From contig CM034099.1 in assembly GCA_019914945.1 (NCBI GenBank), positions 9,995,001-10,059,000 of the forward strand: DNA of 64,000 nt. The letters run 5' to 3'. Source of the stretch: Typha latifolia. Lineage: Eukaryota; Streptophyta; Magnoliopsida; Poales; Typhaceae. The translations under genes and the position numbers were made by a program. Below, piece after piece: positions 10,985 to 23,492 of this stretch. The notes below the pieces were generated by a model. That model had not been told where the DNA came from. It saw only the letters and a program-made list of their open reading frames with translations, and ran no database searches. The number at the start of each line of letters is the position of its first letter. The stretch's first letter is position 1.

Positions 10985-13498
10985 TGGACGAACTCATTAG
11001 AAAGCGTTGTGTGCACATCCTTATTGATTCGGGAGTATACACAACTTTATAGATGAGAGATTAGTGAGGAGATTGGGCTTGAACGCTGAACCGACCATGG
11101 GGTTTGACGTTGCTATTGGAGACAACACGAAGCTTCGGGCAGAGAGCTTGTGTCACCGAGTCGGTATATGGGTGCAAGGACATGATATCATTGTGGACTT
11201 GTATCTGTTGGCGCTACAAGGAGCAGACATTGTACTTCACACTTAGTAGTTATAAAGCTTAGGACTCGTCACATTTGATTTTCGGAGCATGTGGATGAAA
11301 TTTAAACAAGGAAACAAATATGTGCGGCTTGATTGCATTCGCTCTCCGCCGATTTCTGCGATGCAGCCGATGGTGGGGCTGCCTTGTGCGAGTGATTTGG
11401 CCTATCTTCTTCAGTTAGGACTAGTAGGAGATGAGCCTCTAATGAGTCCAAGTACTACAAATGAATTATCTAATTTATTAGATAAATTTGCTGAACTGTT
11501 TGAGGAACCAAAGGAGTTGCCACCAAAGCGAACGGCTGACCATCGCATAGATATTCTGCTTGGGCTGCACCGATGAACATGAGACCATATTGGTATCCAC
11601 ATGTGCAAAAGGAAGTTATCTCCAAGATGGTAGCCGAGATGTTCGAGCAAGGTCTCATCCAACCAAGTCATAGCTCTTATTCATCGCCCGTCCTATTGGT
11701 GCGAAAGAAGGATGGGACAAAACTCTTACTCCCCTCACTTTATTGCTGAGGAAGGACTCTTTTAGATGGACGGAGGAAGTCACTGTAGCTTTTGAAGAAT
11801 TAAAAATAGCAATGACAACGGCGCCCGTTCTAGCTCTACCAGACTTCACCAAAGCTGTACTAATGCAAGGAGGATGTCCCATAGCCTTTCTCAACAAGGC
11901 TTTATCACAGAAATCCCAGGAATTATCAACCTACAAGAGGGAGATGTTAGCAATCCTACACGCGGTGACAAAGTGGATGCCTTATTTGATCGGTAGGCGA
12001 TTTATTATTCGAACTGATTAAAGGATTCTTTCATACTTTATAGGACAACGTATTCACATTTCGACACAACAGAGATGGGTATGCATGTACATCTGATCCA
12101 GATGTTAAGGGGTTGTTACAGGAGGTATTGGATGATCCGGAGCACCATTCGGAGTTGGAGAATCGAGGCGGTTTGCTGCTGGACCACAGGTGCATCTGGG
12201 TGCCCGCGAATGACGAATTGCGGTAGAAATTGTTAGAGCACTTCCACCAAACTCCGTAGGTTGGTCATGAGGGTGTTTTGAGGACTTATAGGAGGCTATC
12301 ACAGAGCTGCATGTGGCCAAGGCTGAGGCGAGATGTAAGGATTTTTGTCTGTGTTTGCAAAGTCTGTCAAGGGGCGAAGGCAACCACATTGAAACCAGTC
12401 GGAATACTTCAGCCTTTACTGATACCAAACTGTGTTTGGGAAGAGATTTCTATGGATTTCATAGAAGGTCTTCCGCTAGTATGTGGCTACTTAGTTATTT
12501 TAGTGGTGGTTGATAGATTGAGCAAGTATGCGTATTTTTTAGCATTGTTACATCCATTTTCAGCCAAGTCGGTGACTAAAATTTTTATGAGAGAAGTTGC
12601 TAGGTTGTATGGCATGCCACACATGATTGTCTCCGATCGTGATCGTATATTTGTGAGCGACTTTTGGATGGAGTTTTTTAGATTGCAAGGGACCTGATTG
12701 AACCTCAATTCAGCCTACCATCCACATACGGACGACCAAATCGAGGTGGTCAATCAAGACATTGAGTAGTATTTCCGGTGCTTTGTGGGAGAGATACTGA
12801 GACAATGGCTGGAGTTCTTACCGTGGGCGGAGTGGTCTTACAACTTCACCTACCACATCAGTATTGGCATGACTCCGTTTGAGGTGGTGTATGGGCGCAC
12901 GGCTCTGACCTTGTGGCATCTGCGGATCGAACGGAGGTGGACTTGGCATTGATGGATAAAGATGCCACATTGAGGAGGTTGTGTGCCTATCTTAAACTTG
13001 CTCAAACCGCATGAAGCAAGTTTATGATCGCAGCCATCGGGAGTAGGAGTTTGACATCGGTAGTTGGGTGTTCGTGAGGGTACAACCATATTGATAGGTG
13101 ACCTTGCGTCCAATGCGAAACTAGAACTTAGCAAATTGCTACTTCGGTCTATTTAGGGTATTAGAGCGTATCGGTCCGATTGCATACCGCTTGGAGCTGC
13201 CCGAGGGGTCGAGAGTACATCCGATCTTTCATGTTTTATTGCTGAAGGAGCGAATTGGAGATCACTAGGTCATTAGATCGGTTCTACCTGAGCCATTGGA
13301 GGAGACAGCGATTGTGGAGTCGGTTCGTGCACTTACGAGTCGCCGAAGATGACATGGTACCAGGTTAGAGATGGAGGTCCTAGTAGAGTGGCTTGGCAAA
13401 CCATCCGACGAGGTGACATAGGAGCTGGAGAGACGGACATCTTGGAGCGTTTCTCCAACTTTGCACCTTGAGGACAAGGTGGAGGAAGCATGGTTGGC
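10985..13498 (+). pseudogene. family A protease-RT-RH-integrase-chromodomain, internally deleted
   Basis: The plus-strand reading starts in the protease (IDSGVYTTL in place of the DSGSTHNF motif, about 11025-11050) and runs into the RT N-terminus. At about 11720 it jumps past most of RT to RNase H ([12 protein letters not shown]). It loses a further block at about 11850, where the FVVECDASG region is missing, and another after the QQRWV stretch near 12078. Integrase follows, with an HHCC-type domain and a DFIEGLP core at about 12455. The chromodomain lies at 13370-13430 and a purine tract precedes the LTR. The element has no gag or 5' LTR left, and its left end is truncated inside element C. 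Confidence 0.8.
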
Positions 13499-14434
13499 TG
13501 ATACACCTTGTTAGAGTCTTTTCTTATTGTACTAATTATTTATTTCCAAATAAATAAGATTTTTGTGGGTCGTGTTCAAACGCAGGAGAGGGCGCATTCG
13601 AACGCCCTTGCGAACGCCTACAGGCGCATCGAGAGAGAATGCAAATTATGCGTTTGAACGCACTCGGCCATATTCGAACGTCTGCGTGCGAACGCCTGCA
13701 TACATTCGCATCGACAGAGAACATAATTTATACATTCGAACACGGTCGACCCCATTCGAATGCGATCGACGAGAGTCGACTATTTCTAGGGTTAATAATT
13801 ATCATTTTGACTTGTTTGGTTAGCCTCTTAAGGTTCAGATGGCAACCAAAATTATTATGATGAATGAATCTTAATTTCTTTCTCCTTCTATCCTCTTTGT
13901 TGTCTCTCTACCCTAATCTCACTCCTTCCTCTTTACCAACCAGCCACCTCTTTCGTTGGCAAGGTCTTAACTATCTTCTAATCTCTCTCATTTGTCGAGT
14001 CCTCCTTTCTCGAAATATTGGCCACTTCTTCCTTTTCATCCTTATCCCCTCTCGTCTTAACTATCTTCTAATCTCCCTCGTCTATCGAGTCCTCCCTCCT
14101 CCTTAGAATATTGGCCACTTCTTCCTCTTCATCCTTATCCCCTAAACTCCACAAACCATCCACCCTCATCTCCACTATCATCCCAACCTTCTGATCACCT
14201 CCACCCGTCACCACCACCATCACCTTCACTTTTGCATATTTTTGCCCTAGTTGTAGTCTAAATCTTTAAAGGGCATAAATACAAAAAATGTAGATCGTAA
14301 GTTATGGATCGATCACCTTTAGTTTCATAATTTGCTAACTACGGGAGAATATCTTGTGAATATTTTTCATCAGTTGTATAGATTGCTTTTCTCCACCTGA
14401 TCCATATATTGAAGAGGATGTTCCGTTTTCATCA
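13499..14434 (+). repeat. family A 3' LTR with internal duplication
   Basis: It starts TGATACACC and appears to end in ATCA at 14431-14434, followed by TAATG, the presumed right target-site duplication within C's RT. It is longer than the 800-bp LTR at 17023. The extra length includes a tandem duplication of about 90 bp in the pyrimidine-rich leader (about 13960-14150). The palindrome cluster lies at about 13570-13765. The 3' terminal 100 bp are strongly diverged, so the exact end is inferred. Confidence 0.65.
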
Positions 14435-15208
14435 TAATGCCTGTCATGTGTGCAAAATGCGACCCTGTGCACATCCTTGGGTCTCACTTAGATTTGGTGG
14501 TAGCTGACTCGCAAGTCTAACTTGCTAAAATAAGAGGCCCCGAGAGCTCATCCAAGAGTTCTTTAATGATAGGGATAGGATAGCTATCCTTTACCATGAT
14601 GGCATTGAGTGCACTGTAGTCCATGCAAAATCACCATGTTCTATCCTTCTTCTGCACTAGGAGCACCGGTAATAAGTATGAGATCCAACTTGGTTGGATA
14701 ATTTTGTTGTCTAGCATCTCCTTGACAATGCTTGTGATCTCCTTTTGCACAAATAGGTATAGGTGTACATTAGCTAACTCCGCTCCAGAGTAATCTCAAT
14801 GCAAAGGGTCTTAGGGTCGAGCCAGCGGCATGCCACATGGTTCTTCAAACACCTTGTTGAATTCCTTTAGTAAGGCGGACAAATTAATGGGTACTTTTTC
14901 TTCCTTTGTATGGTCTACTTGACTCTAGATTAATTACATTAGAAGTCTGTTGCACCCAGCCCTTGGTAGTCCCACCATCGACTAAAGTTGGCCTCCAAGT
15001 CACGGTTGAATTCTGTCTAATCGCAATCGTTTCCCACTTTGTTTGAAATCTATCCACATTTCTGAAAAGTCAAAGGTCACCGGGTCCAAATTTTGCATCC
15101 ATTGAGTCCCCAATATAATGTCATCCCCTCATAAAGTCAAGGGGTGAAGATCCAAGATGAAGGAATAGCCTTGAATCTTCAAAAGTATCCCTCGGCATAC
15201 GCCACTCG
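14435..15208 (-). pseudogene. element C RT N-terminus and protease C-terminus
   Basis: On the minus strand this holds the RT fingers region (DLRVSYHQI and DVHRVAF stretches) and, to the right, the end of the protease domain and linker (IQGYSFILDLHPL). It is cut at the left by the family A fragment and at the right by a solo LTR. It rejoins protease sequence at 16938 with the ACTCG duplication counted once. Confidence 0.8.
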
Positions 15209-16932
15209 TGAAACACACACTTCCAAAGATTCGCGTGTTCCTCACGTGGAGCGTGTCCACGTGATTCCCACGTGATCTGTCAGTGAAATAATCTCACCAA
15301 GTATCTGAATAAGTCAAGTAATACCATAATAATCCAACAAAAAAAAATCCAAAATTATAATATCATAGGTCTCAACAAGCCTCTAGGAATACAAGTCCAT
15401 CACAAATTTTTTATAACATAAATACCCTCGCAGGGGCTAAGTCCAACTAAAATAATAGAATAAACAAAAGCTAAAAAATAAAAAATGAATCTGCTACTCC
15501 TCGATGTCCGCATCCTCTATAATCATCTCTGAAATATTTCCACCAAAATGGCGGTGAGCACGGGCGCAAAGAAGTAAAATCTAATAATAATAATCTAAGA
15601 ATATTACATGATAAGTAAAAAATGCAACTCATAACATGTCAGGGAAAAATGTGTATTATGACTTTTAATAGCTTTCATCATTATAGCTCATTTTACATAG
15701 AAATCCACACAGGAGTCGAGTCACAATAACATATCTCACAAAGCACCATAAAAATCGAGGGGGACTAGCCAACTAGCGGTATTATCGCCCATACATGCCT
15801 AGCGACGCTGCATATAACCGGTTGTCTATGGCCATCAGACTAAGGACCCTAGTCGTAGGCCCATCAACACCGTTCTAGTAATCATCGCACAGAGCGAAAT
15901 CATCACATACGACTAATAAGAGCACACAACTCAATAGACGCCCGACCCCAAGGCGTCCTGGATACCGCTAGAACTACAATCCCTACCTCTCAATCATCTT
16001 TTCTAATATCATACTAGTCAAGTCTCCAATTAGGCGGTGTAATCACCTCGAATGCTCCACCAGCCTACCGACCTCGTGTGTGGGCCGCTTATATAATACT
16101 AAATAAATTAGTCTTAGGGTTAATGATTGGGCCGGGCTTAAGGCCCAAAGAAATTAGGTGAGAGAGAGAGTGTGAGAGAGAGTGGGCTGCAGACCTACCT
16201 GCAGCACACTGGACTAGAGACAGTGGGACTGGGCTTAATAGCCCACTCCAACAGAAAGAGGAGGTAGGCTGCGCAGCCCACCAGGTTGCAATGTGTTCTG
16301 GACTGGCTCAAGGGCCCAGTCCAGTAGGGTGATATGGTGGACTGGGCTCTGGAGCCCAGTCCAACAGAGTGAAGAGGTAGGCTGCCCACTATGAACTAAG
16401 GGGGTGGACTGGGCTCTAAAGCCCAGTCCACCGAGGCCTTAGAGAACTGAGGACATGGGCTGCAATGCAGCCCACGCCACAGCCCAGAGAGAGAGAGAGA
16501 GGGGGTTGGCCCAACCCTACCTCCTCCGTGATTCCTTGCTAGAGAAGAAGAAACAGAGGAGAGGGGTGTTACTGCCGGTGATCCCCATCACCGGCTAGTG
16601 TGGCCGGAGGGTGAGAGTTGAGGAACCTCCGGCTAGTGCGGCCGGAGGGTGAGAGTTGAGGAACTCCATGGCCGGTGGCCATGGAGTTTTCAACTCAGTG
16701 CTAGGTGGGCTCGAAGCCCTCTTCTCGGGTACCTACCTCTTCCAAATGAAAAGGTGGGTCAGCCGAGGTTGACGAGTGAGACCACCACTGCCGGTGGTGG
16801 CCACTTGTGCCAATGAAACCCGGCGGTGGGAGGCGACATGGCATCGCCTCCCTCGCGCCCCATGGGTACCCAATTAGGGTGCACGCGCATAGCGCGTGCG
16901 CTAAAAATTTTTTTTTTTTAACGGGTGTTACA
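15209..16932 (-). repeat. 1,724-bp solo LTR with TSD ACTCG
   Basis: The insert starts TGAAACAC and ends GTGTTACA, imperfect inverted ends bounded by TG and CA. It is flanked by ACTCG at 15204-15208 and at 16933-16937. On the minus strand it begins TGTAACACCCG, a common start for plant gypsy LTRs. Removing it and one ACTCG restores continuous protease sequence of element C (GTTL, then SGVCRG). The interior has no internal domain, only GC-rich palindromic stretches around 16200-16450 built from GGGCTGGGCCCAGT-like pieces, and a GA tract near 16490. It is therefore a solo LTR. Confidence 0.85.
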
Positions 16933-17022
16933 ACTCGCCTAGAGCGTTGTGCCATCTCTCAAAGCTACATCGAATCCAGAGGTAGCATCTATAGCCATTC
17001 CTATCTTCTTCACACCACGTTC
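16933..17022 (-). pseudogene. element C protease segment between two insertions
   Basis: This short piece encodes, on the minus strand, a VKKIGMAIDATSGFDVALRDG-like protease stretch. It sits between the ACTCG insertion site on its left and the CGTTC insertion site on its right. Joined to the sequence at 24378 it continues in frame through STHNFMDER. Confidence 0.85.
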
Positions 17023-17822
17023 TGATACACTTAGTTATGATCTTTCCTTATTACATTAGTTATTTATTTTCATTAAAATAAATTCTTTTAGGCCACATTC
17101 AAACGCAGGAGAGGTTCGCAAATACAGAGAACGCATATTGTGCGTTTGAATGCAGTCGGGTGAGTTCGAACGCCCGCGTTCGAACGCCTGCATCACATTC
17201 GCACATACAGAGAACGTCTTTTGTGCGTTCGAATGCGATCGACGGGAATCCTCTAGAATTAGGGTGACTTATTATTTTAGGACTTGTTGGCTAGCCTCTA
17301 TAAATATGTGAATGGCAGCCAACTTTATTATGCTATTGGAATATTGATTTATTGCCTCTCTATCATCTATCTATCCTAATCTCTCTCCTCCCTTTTCACC
17401 ATCCTTCCACCTCTATCGTTGGCAACGTTTCTTCTAACCTCTAATCTCTCTCATCTATCGAGTCACCCCTCTTCTTTGGGATCTTGACCACTTTATTCCC
17501 TTCGTCTATATCCCTTAATCACACCCAATATCCACATTCATCTCCATACCCATCCATAACCCTAACATCCACTCCACCCGTCACCATTATCATCACCCAC
17601 GTTATTTCATATTTTCGTCCCAGTTTTAGTTTGAATCTACAAAGGACATAAATATGAAAGTTCTAGGAAGTTATGGATCTAACTCAATTGGTTTCATAAT
17701 TTTCTGACTATTGGAGAATATTTGACGAATATTTTCCCATGGTTGCGCGGACTACTTCTTGCAATAAATTCAGATCTTAAGAAATTGTTCCGTAGCCGAT
17801 CTTTTGATACAAGAACCTATCA
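17023..17822 (+). repeat. 5' LTR of A1 (800 bp)
   Basis: It starts TGATAC and ends CCTATCA. The palindrome cluster occupies about 17095-17240 and includes an exact GCGTTCGAACGC near 17177. A TATA box (CTATAAATATG) follows near 17298-17308, then a pyrimidine-rich leader. The cluster therefore lies in U3 upstream of the promoter. Confidence 0.92.
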
Positions 17823-17825
17823 ATC

Positions 17826-17837
17826 TGGTATCAAAGC
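17826..17837 (+). other. A1 primer-binding site
   Basis: TGGTATCAAAGC lies three bases past the LTR end and differs by one base from the initiator methionine tRNA complement TGGTATCAGAGC. Confidence 0.85.
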
Positions 17838-17878
17838 AGGCGAACTTCATACCTCCATTAATAGTTAAAACAAGGAAG

Positions 17879-19372
17879 ATGACATCAATAAGGAGACCTA
17901 TAAAGAGCACACCGATAAGAGAAGACTCAATCCACAATGACCCTAATCGTGAGGCCGATTACTTTGGAACGACCAGAGTAGGATCGAGTCAACCAACATC
18001 CATGGGTTCGAATATGGATGAACTTAGGGGCATGTTCCAAACATTGTTGCTTAGAGTTGACAACATGCAAAATGATTACAATGAATTCAAGGAATATGTC
18101 GTGAATCGATTGGGTTCGTCATCTCCTCGACGACGATCGGAGTTTCAAGAAGGACTAGCGGTGGGACCTCATCGAACCGATACCCCACAGGTCCAGGTGC
18201 GTCATATGAGTGTCAATGATCCCCTCTTACCTATGTCTACACATCATCCCCCACCTCTATTAAAAAAACCCAAGATCGGTGATGGTGGAACCCGAGAGGC
18301 GTGTGGCACCGGAGCGCTTCGTCAATGAGGAGGATTGACACTATCAGGATGAGGTTGATCCCTATGGAGATAGTGAGGCACGTGCTCAAGGATTTAGAGA
18401 AGGTGATCAATATGCACAAAGGTTTAGACCAGAACCAAGGATCTTTCGCGAACCCGACAATGTTATTCGGGAAGAACCGCACGCTTGGACTTTCCAAAAT
18501 TCCAAGGCGGTAATCCAACGAATTGGATATTTCAAGTTAAATAATATTTTGATTGTCAAGTTACAGCAGAAGATGCAAAAGTCCAGATGGCATGCTTTCA
18601 CCTCCAAGGAACGGCATTGCATTGGTATAGATCAGCTCTTCGTAGTGGTGGATTTACCGAATGGGTTAATTTTTATAGGAGGATTACACGCAGATTTGGG
18701 ATAGCGGCATATGAAGATTTTGCTGCCATATTAAGCAAGGTGGTTTAGAGGACGACCGTATCGGAGTACCAAGCTGAGTTTGAAAGAGTTAGTAGTCGTT
18801 GTAATCCACCTTGGCCAGAACAAACATTGATGAGTACATTTATTTTGGGGCTGCGAGAGGAGATACAAGCGAATTTTCGTGCTCTATGTCCTACTACTCT
18901 CCAGGAGGCCTTTGAGAAGGCCGTGAGAATAGAACAAAAGCATAGGGCTCTAAAGATTGCAGCTAAAACCAATTGGGGCAATCGAGATGGGTGATTTGCA
19001 CCTAGAACACCGGTTGGAAATTCTGCAATTCCAAAAACAGCGACTACGAGTACTAGACCACGACCACCTTTGAGTCCTTCTTTCGATGTTAGAGAAAGCA
19101 CAAGACCCCCCATTCAAACTCTCACACCTGCCCAGGTGGAGGAGCGAAGAGCGAATGGCCTTTGCTTTCGATGTGATGAGCGTTTCACCCCCGGTCATCG
19201 GTGTTCTAAACCGATCGGGAGTGTGATGCTTATCGACGGTCTTGAGGAGGACAATGAGGTTGTTGATGATAGAGAGTGTCTAGAGGAGGTCCATGAGGAG
19301 GTCGTTGAGGAGGTCGTTGAGGAGGGCTTGGAGAAAGATATTCAAGCTGAAATATCAATGCATGCATATTAG
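17879..19372 (+). pseudogene. A1 gag
   Basis: The ATG at 17879 begins the gag reading, open to 18328, after which the homologous sequence continues in other frames. Capsid sequence lies at about 18530-18900. The zinc knuckle CFRCDERFTPGHRC lies near 19162-19203, within a long acidic reading frame (19070-19372). The acidic stretch after the knuckle (VEEVVEEGLEKD) leads into the protease. An in-frame stop at 19370 and at least two frameshifts inactivate it. Confidence 0.85.
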
Positions 19373-20374
19373 GGTACTTCCGCGCCGAGGACGTTACGAG
19401 TAGACGGACTTATTAGAAAGTACTGTGTGCACATCCTCATTGATTTGGGGAGTACACACAACTTTCTAGATGAGAGGTTAGTGAGGAGATTGGGTTTGGA
19501 TGTCGAACTGACCACGGGATTTGACGTTGCAATTAGAGACGGCACAAAGCTTAAGGCGGAGAGCTTGTGTTGCCGGGTCAGTATACGGGTACAAAGACAC
19601 GACATCATTATGGACTTATATCTGTTGGCACTATGAGGAGCCGACATTGTCCTTGGTGCTCAGTGGTTACAGAGTTTGGGACCTGTCACATTTGATTTTC
19701 GGAGCATGTGGATGAAATTTAAACAATGAAACAAAGATGTGCGGCTTGATGGCGTTCGATCTTCGTCGATTCCTATGATGTAGCTTATGATGGGGCTGCC
19801 TTGTGCATATGATTTGGCATATCTTCTTCAGTTAGGACCAGCAGCGAGTTCAAGTATTACCATTGAATTGTCTAATTTATTAGATAACTTTTCTAGACTA
19901 TTTGAGGAGCCATAAGAGTTGCCACCGAGGAGAGCGACGGACCATCGCATAGAGATTATACCCAGGGTTGCACCGGCAAACGTGAGGCCATATCGGTATC
20001 CACATGTGCAAAAGAAAGTTATCTCAAAGATAGTAGCCAAGATGTTAGAGCAAGGTCTCACACAACTAAGTCATAGCTCGTACTCATCCCCTGTGCTATT
20101 GGTGCGAAAAAGGATGGGACATGGGATTTTTATATCGACTATCGGGCACTAAATGCTATTACCATTAAGGACTAGTATCCTATTCAGGTTATAGAGGAGC
20201 TACTGGACAAGCTTGCAAGGGCGACTATATTCAGCAAGCTTGACTTGAAGGCCAGGTATCATCAAATTAGAGTTTACCCGACGGATGTGCACAAAACTGA
20301 ATTTCAGACTCCGGACGAGCATTACGAGTTCTGGGTGATGCCTTTTGGTCTCACCAATGCTCCAGCTACCTTTC

Positions 20375-21128
20375 TGATACGATCCTTCCTCGGCTATAGG
20401 CTCTGATACCAGCTTGATACGTTCCTTCCTCGGCTATAGGCTCTGATACCAGCTTGATACGATCTTGCACGGAACTTTAAGATAAGATCCCGAAATATCC
20501 CGCCGTTGGATCACTGTGAAATTTTGATATGTTGTAGGCCCGGAAAAGAGCTTTCCAACGGATCTAGTTTCAGGCGAATCGGAGTTGGGGATCTCGAGAT
20601 ATCATTCGTTTAGTAGACGAACGTCAGGATACTCTGTTTTTGGATTCCGTGGATGAAGGCACGAAATCCTGGGTAATGGTGGATTGTGGAGGGCCGGTGT
20701 TGATGGGGTGGCACCGGTGTAAAAGTGATGGTGGAAGGGTTATGGATGATGGAAAAGTTAGGGATAGCGATGGATAAATTGGAAGAAGGGGGAGAAGAGG
20801 GCCACTCCTAAGGGACTAGGGTGATTGGCCTGTCGAGGGAGATTAGAAGCGGCGTCGCCGGGGAGATTGAGGGAACGGGAGCGAAGAAGACGAAGGAGGC
20901 AAGGCAAACTCAATTCTCAATATTCAATTCCTAATTTTGGTTGCCCTACACATACTTTTATAGGCTAACCAACAACTCAATCTTATCCTAAAACACAATC
21001 TTATCCTAAAACTCAATCTTATCCTAAAACACAATCTTATCCTAAAACTCAATCTTATCCTAAAACTCAATCTTATCCTAAGGTAAATCCAAGCTCGAGA
21101 CGACGTCGGTGAAGTCCGAATCGTATCA
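20375..21128 (-). repeat. 754-bp solo LTR inside A1 RT, TSD CTTTC
   Basis: The insert begins TGATACGATCC, ends CGTATCA, and is flanked by CTTTC at 20370-20374 and 21129-21133. Removing it restores the RT stretch [11 protein letters not shown]. Its right end matches the start of element B's LTR (TGATACGATTCGG) in reverse, so it is a minus-strand family B LTR. The first 80 bp are two tandem 40-bp units (starts at 20375, 20415 and again 20455), each containing a reversed primer-binding site GGCTCTGATACCA (20399-20411 and 20439-20451). It lacks the palindrome cluster and has an 18-bp tandem repeat there instead. Confidence 0.92.
20974..21082. repeat. 18-bp tandem repeat, six copies, in the solo LTR
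   Basis: The unit CAATCTTATCCTAAAACA is repeated about six times with one variable position (ACA or ACT). It occupies the part of the LTR where element B carries its GCGTTCGAACGC cluster. Confidence 0.9.
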
Positions 21129-23115
21129 CTTTCAAGGCCTCATGAATGATACTTTTTGACCTCTCTTGCGAAGGTATGTCTTGGTATTTTTTGATGATAT
21201 TTTGGTGTATAGTAGGACTAAATTGGAGCATTGGCGGCATTTAGAGGATGTGCTAAATTTATTGAAGCAGAATCAATTAAAGATCAAGAAGTCAAAGTGC
21301 CTATGGGGATTACCACAAGTGGAGTATTTAGGCCACATCATTTTAGCGGAAGGTGTAGCGACGGATCCTCAAAAGGTTGCATGCATGACCGCTTGGCCTA
21401 TTCCTACTACTACTATCGGATTGAGAGGATTTTTGGGGCTCACTAGATATTATCGCCGCTTCATCGTCGGGTATGGCAAGATCGCTGCTCCTCTCACTTC
21501 TTTGTTGAAGAATGACTCTTTTAGATGGACGAATGAAGCCACTACAGCTTTTGAAAAACTGAAGAAAAAAAATGACAACGGCACATGTTCTAGTGCTACC
21601 GAACTTCACCAAAGAGTTCATTGTGGAATGTGATGCATCGAGTGTTGGCATAGGAGTTGTACTAATGCAAGGAGGACATCCCATTGCCTATCTTAGCAAG
21701 GCTTTATCATAAAAATCTCAGTAATTATCGACTTATGAGAGAGAGATGTTGGCAATTTTGCATGCGGTGACAAAGTAGAAGCCTTATTTAATCGGTAGAC
21801 GATTCATTATACAAACTGATCAAATGAGTCTTCCATACTTTATGAGACAACGTATACACACTCCGGCATAGCAGAGATGGGTCACAAAATTGTTGGGGTA
21901 TGATTATGAAATACAATATAAGAAGGGAACAGAAAACAAAGCGGCGGATGCACTATCGCGCCAACCCAATACCACCGAGCTTGCAGCCTATTCTTCTTTT
22001 ATCTTTCCCTTCCTTGACGAGCTGAGGTATGCATGTACATCTGACCTAGAAGTTTTGAGATTGTTGTAGGAGGTGATGGATGATTCGAAGCGCCATCCAG
22101 AGTTGGAGAATCAAGGCGGTTTGCTGTTGGATCGCGGATGCATTTGGGTGCCCGCAAATAATAGATTGCGGCGGAAATTATTGGAGCATTTTCACCAAAC
22201 TCTAGAGGCTAGTCATGAGAGTGTCTTAAGGACTTATAGGAGGATATCTCAGAGTTGCACATGGACAGGATTAAGGCGGGATGTGAAGAGTTTTGTCCGT
22301 GCTTGCAAAGTCTGTCAAAGGGCTAAAGCAACCACATTGAAACTGGTCGGATTACTTCAGCCTTTACCTATATCGGACCATGTTTGGGAAGACATTTCTA
22401 TGGATTTTATATAGGGTCTTCCGCTAGTACGTGATTATTCCATTATCTTTGTGATGGTTGACAGATTGAGCAAGTATGCGCACTTTTTAGCATTGTCACA
22501 TCCATTTCAGCCAAGTCGATGGTTGAAATTTCTGTGAGAGATGTTGCTCGGTTAAATAGCATGCCATGCATGATTATCTCAGATCGTGATCGTGTATTTA
22601 TGAGCGACTTTCGGACGGAGTTTTTCAGATTGTAGGGCACTCGATTGAACTTCAGTTCGGCCTACCATCCATAGACGGATGGCCAAACCGAGGTGGTCAA
22701 TCGAGGCATTGAGCATTACTTTAGGTGCTTTGTTGGAGAGATGCTGAGACGATGGTTGGAGTTCTTACCATGGGCGGAATGGTCCTACAACACCGCCTAC
22801 CAAAGCAGATATCAGCATTGGCATGGTGTATGGTGCACGGCTCCGACATTACGCGCTTATGATCCAGTGGCATCTTTAGATCGGACGGAGTTGGACTTAG
22901 CCTTGATGGATAGAGACGCCACATTAAGGAGGTTGCGTGCCTATCTTAAACTTGCGCAGAATCGCATGAAGCAAATTTATGATCATAGCCATAGGGAGCA
23001 GGAGTTTGACATCGGCAGTTGGGTGTTTGTGAAGATGCAACCATATCGACAGGTGACCTTGCGTCCGATGCGTAACCAAAAGTTAGCTCATCGCTACTTT
23101 GGTCTGTTTCAGGTT

Positions 23116-23492
23116 TTTTCGGATTGATTAACTGGTTGATGCCTATTCACCAACTGAAAGACATCCGTTGGGCGAAGTTCTTACCACTTCAATGTAAGCA
23201 AATCCATGGGTATGGTCTGGGTGCTCAACTTGACTTTAGAAGTAGCACCCTTTGAATATGAGTAGTGGAGCTAGACTTTGACGGTGCTGAAAGAGGAAAC
23301 CCGTATCTGCCCAATACTAGAGTGAAAAAAATGATCGGAAAAATGAGAAAAGAAGACTAAGACCATGGGTTAGACGTAGGGGATGGCATGAACTTAGACA
23401 TGGCACGAATCCCTTTTTTGTACGCTTAAACGAACACATTTTATTTTGCGATTTGTGAATTATCTATTGACTGGGGGATAGGAGCTAGTTCC
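23116..23492. other. unexplained insert in A1 integrase C-terminus
   Basis: In other family A copies the GPFQVLERIGPVAY coding stretch is continuous. Here about 377 bases separate its two halves. The insert has no TG/CA ends, inverted repeats or target duplication that I can find, and no open reading frame of note. It may be a filler or a fragment of another element. Confidence 0.6.

Noticed and set aside
20974..21082. CRISPR-like array
   Set aside because: The repeats are directly adjacent with no spacers, and the DNA is from a plant nucleus.
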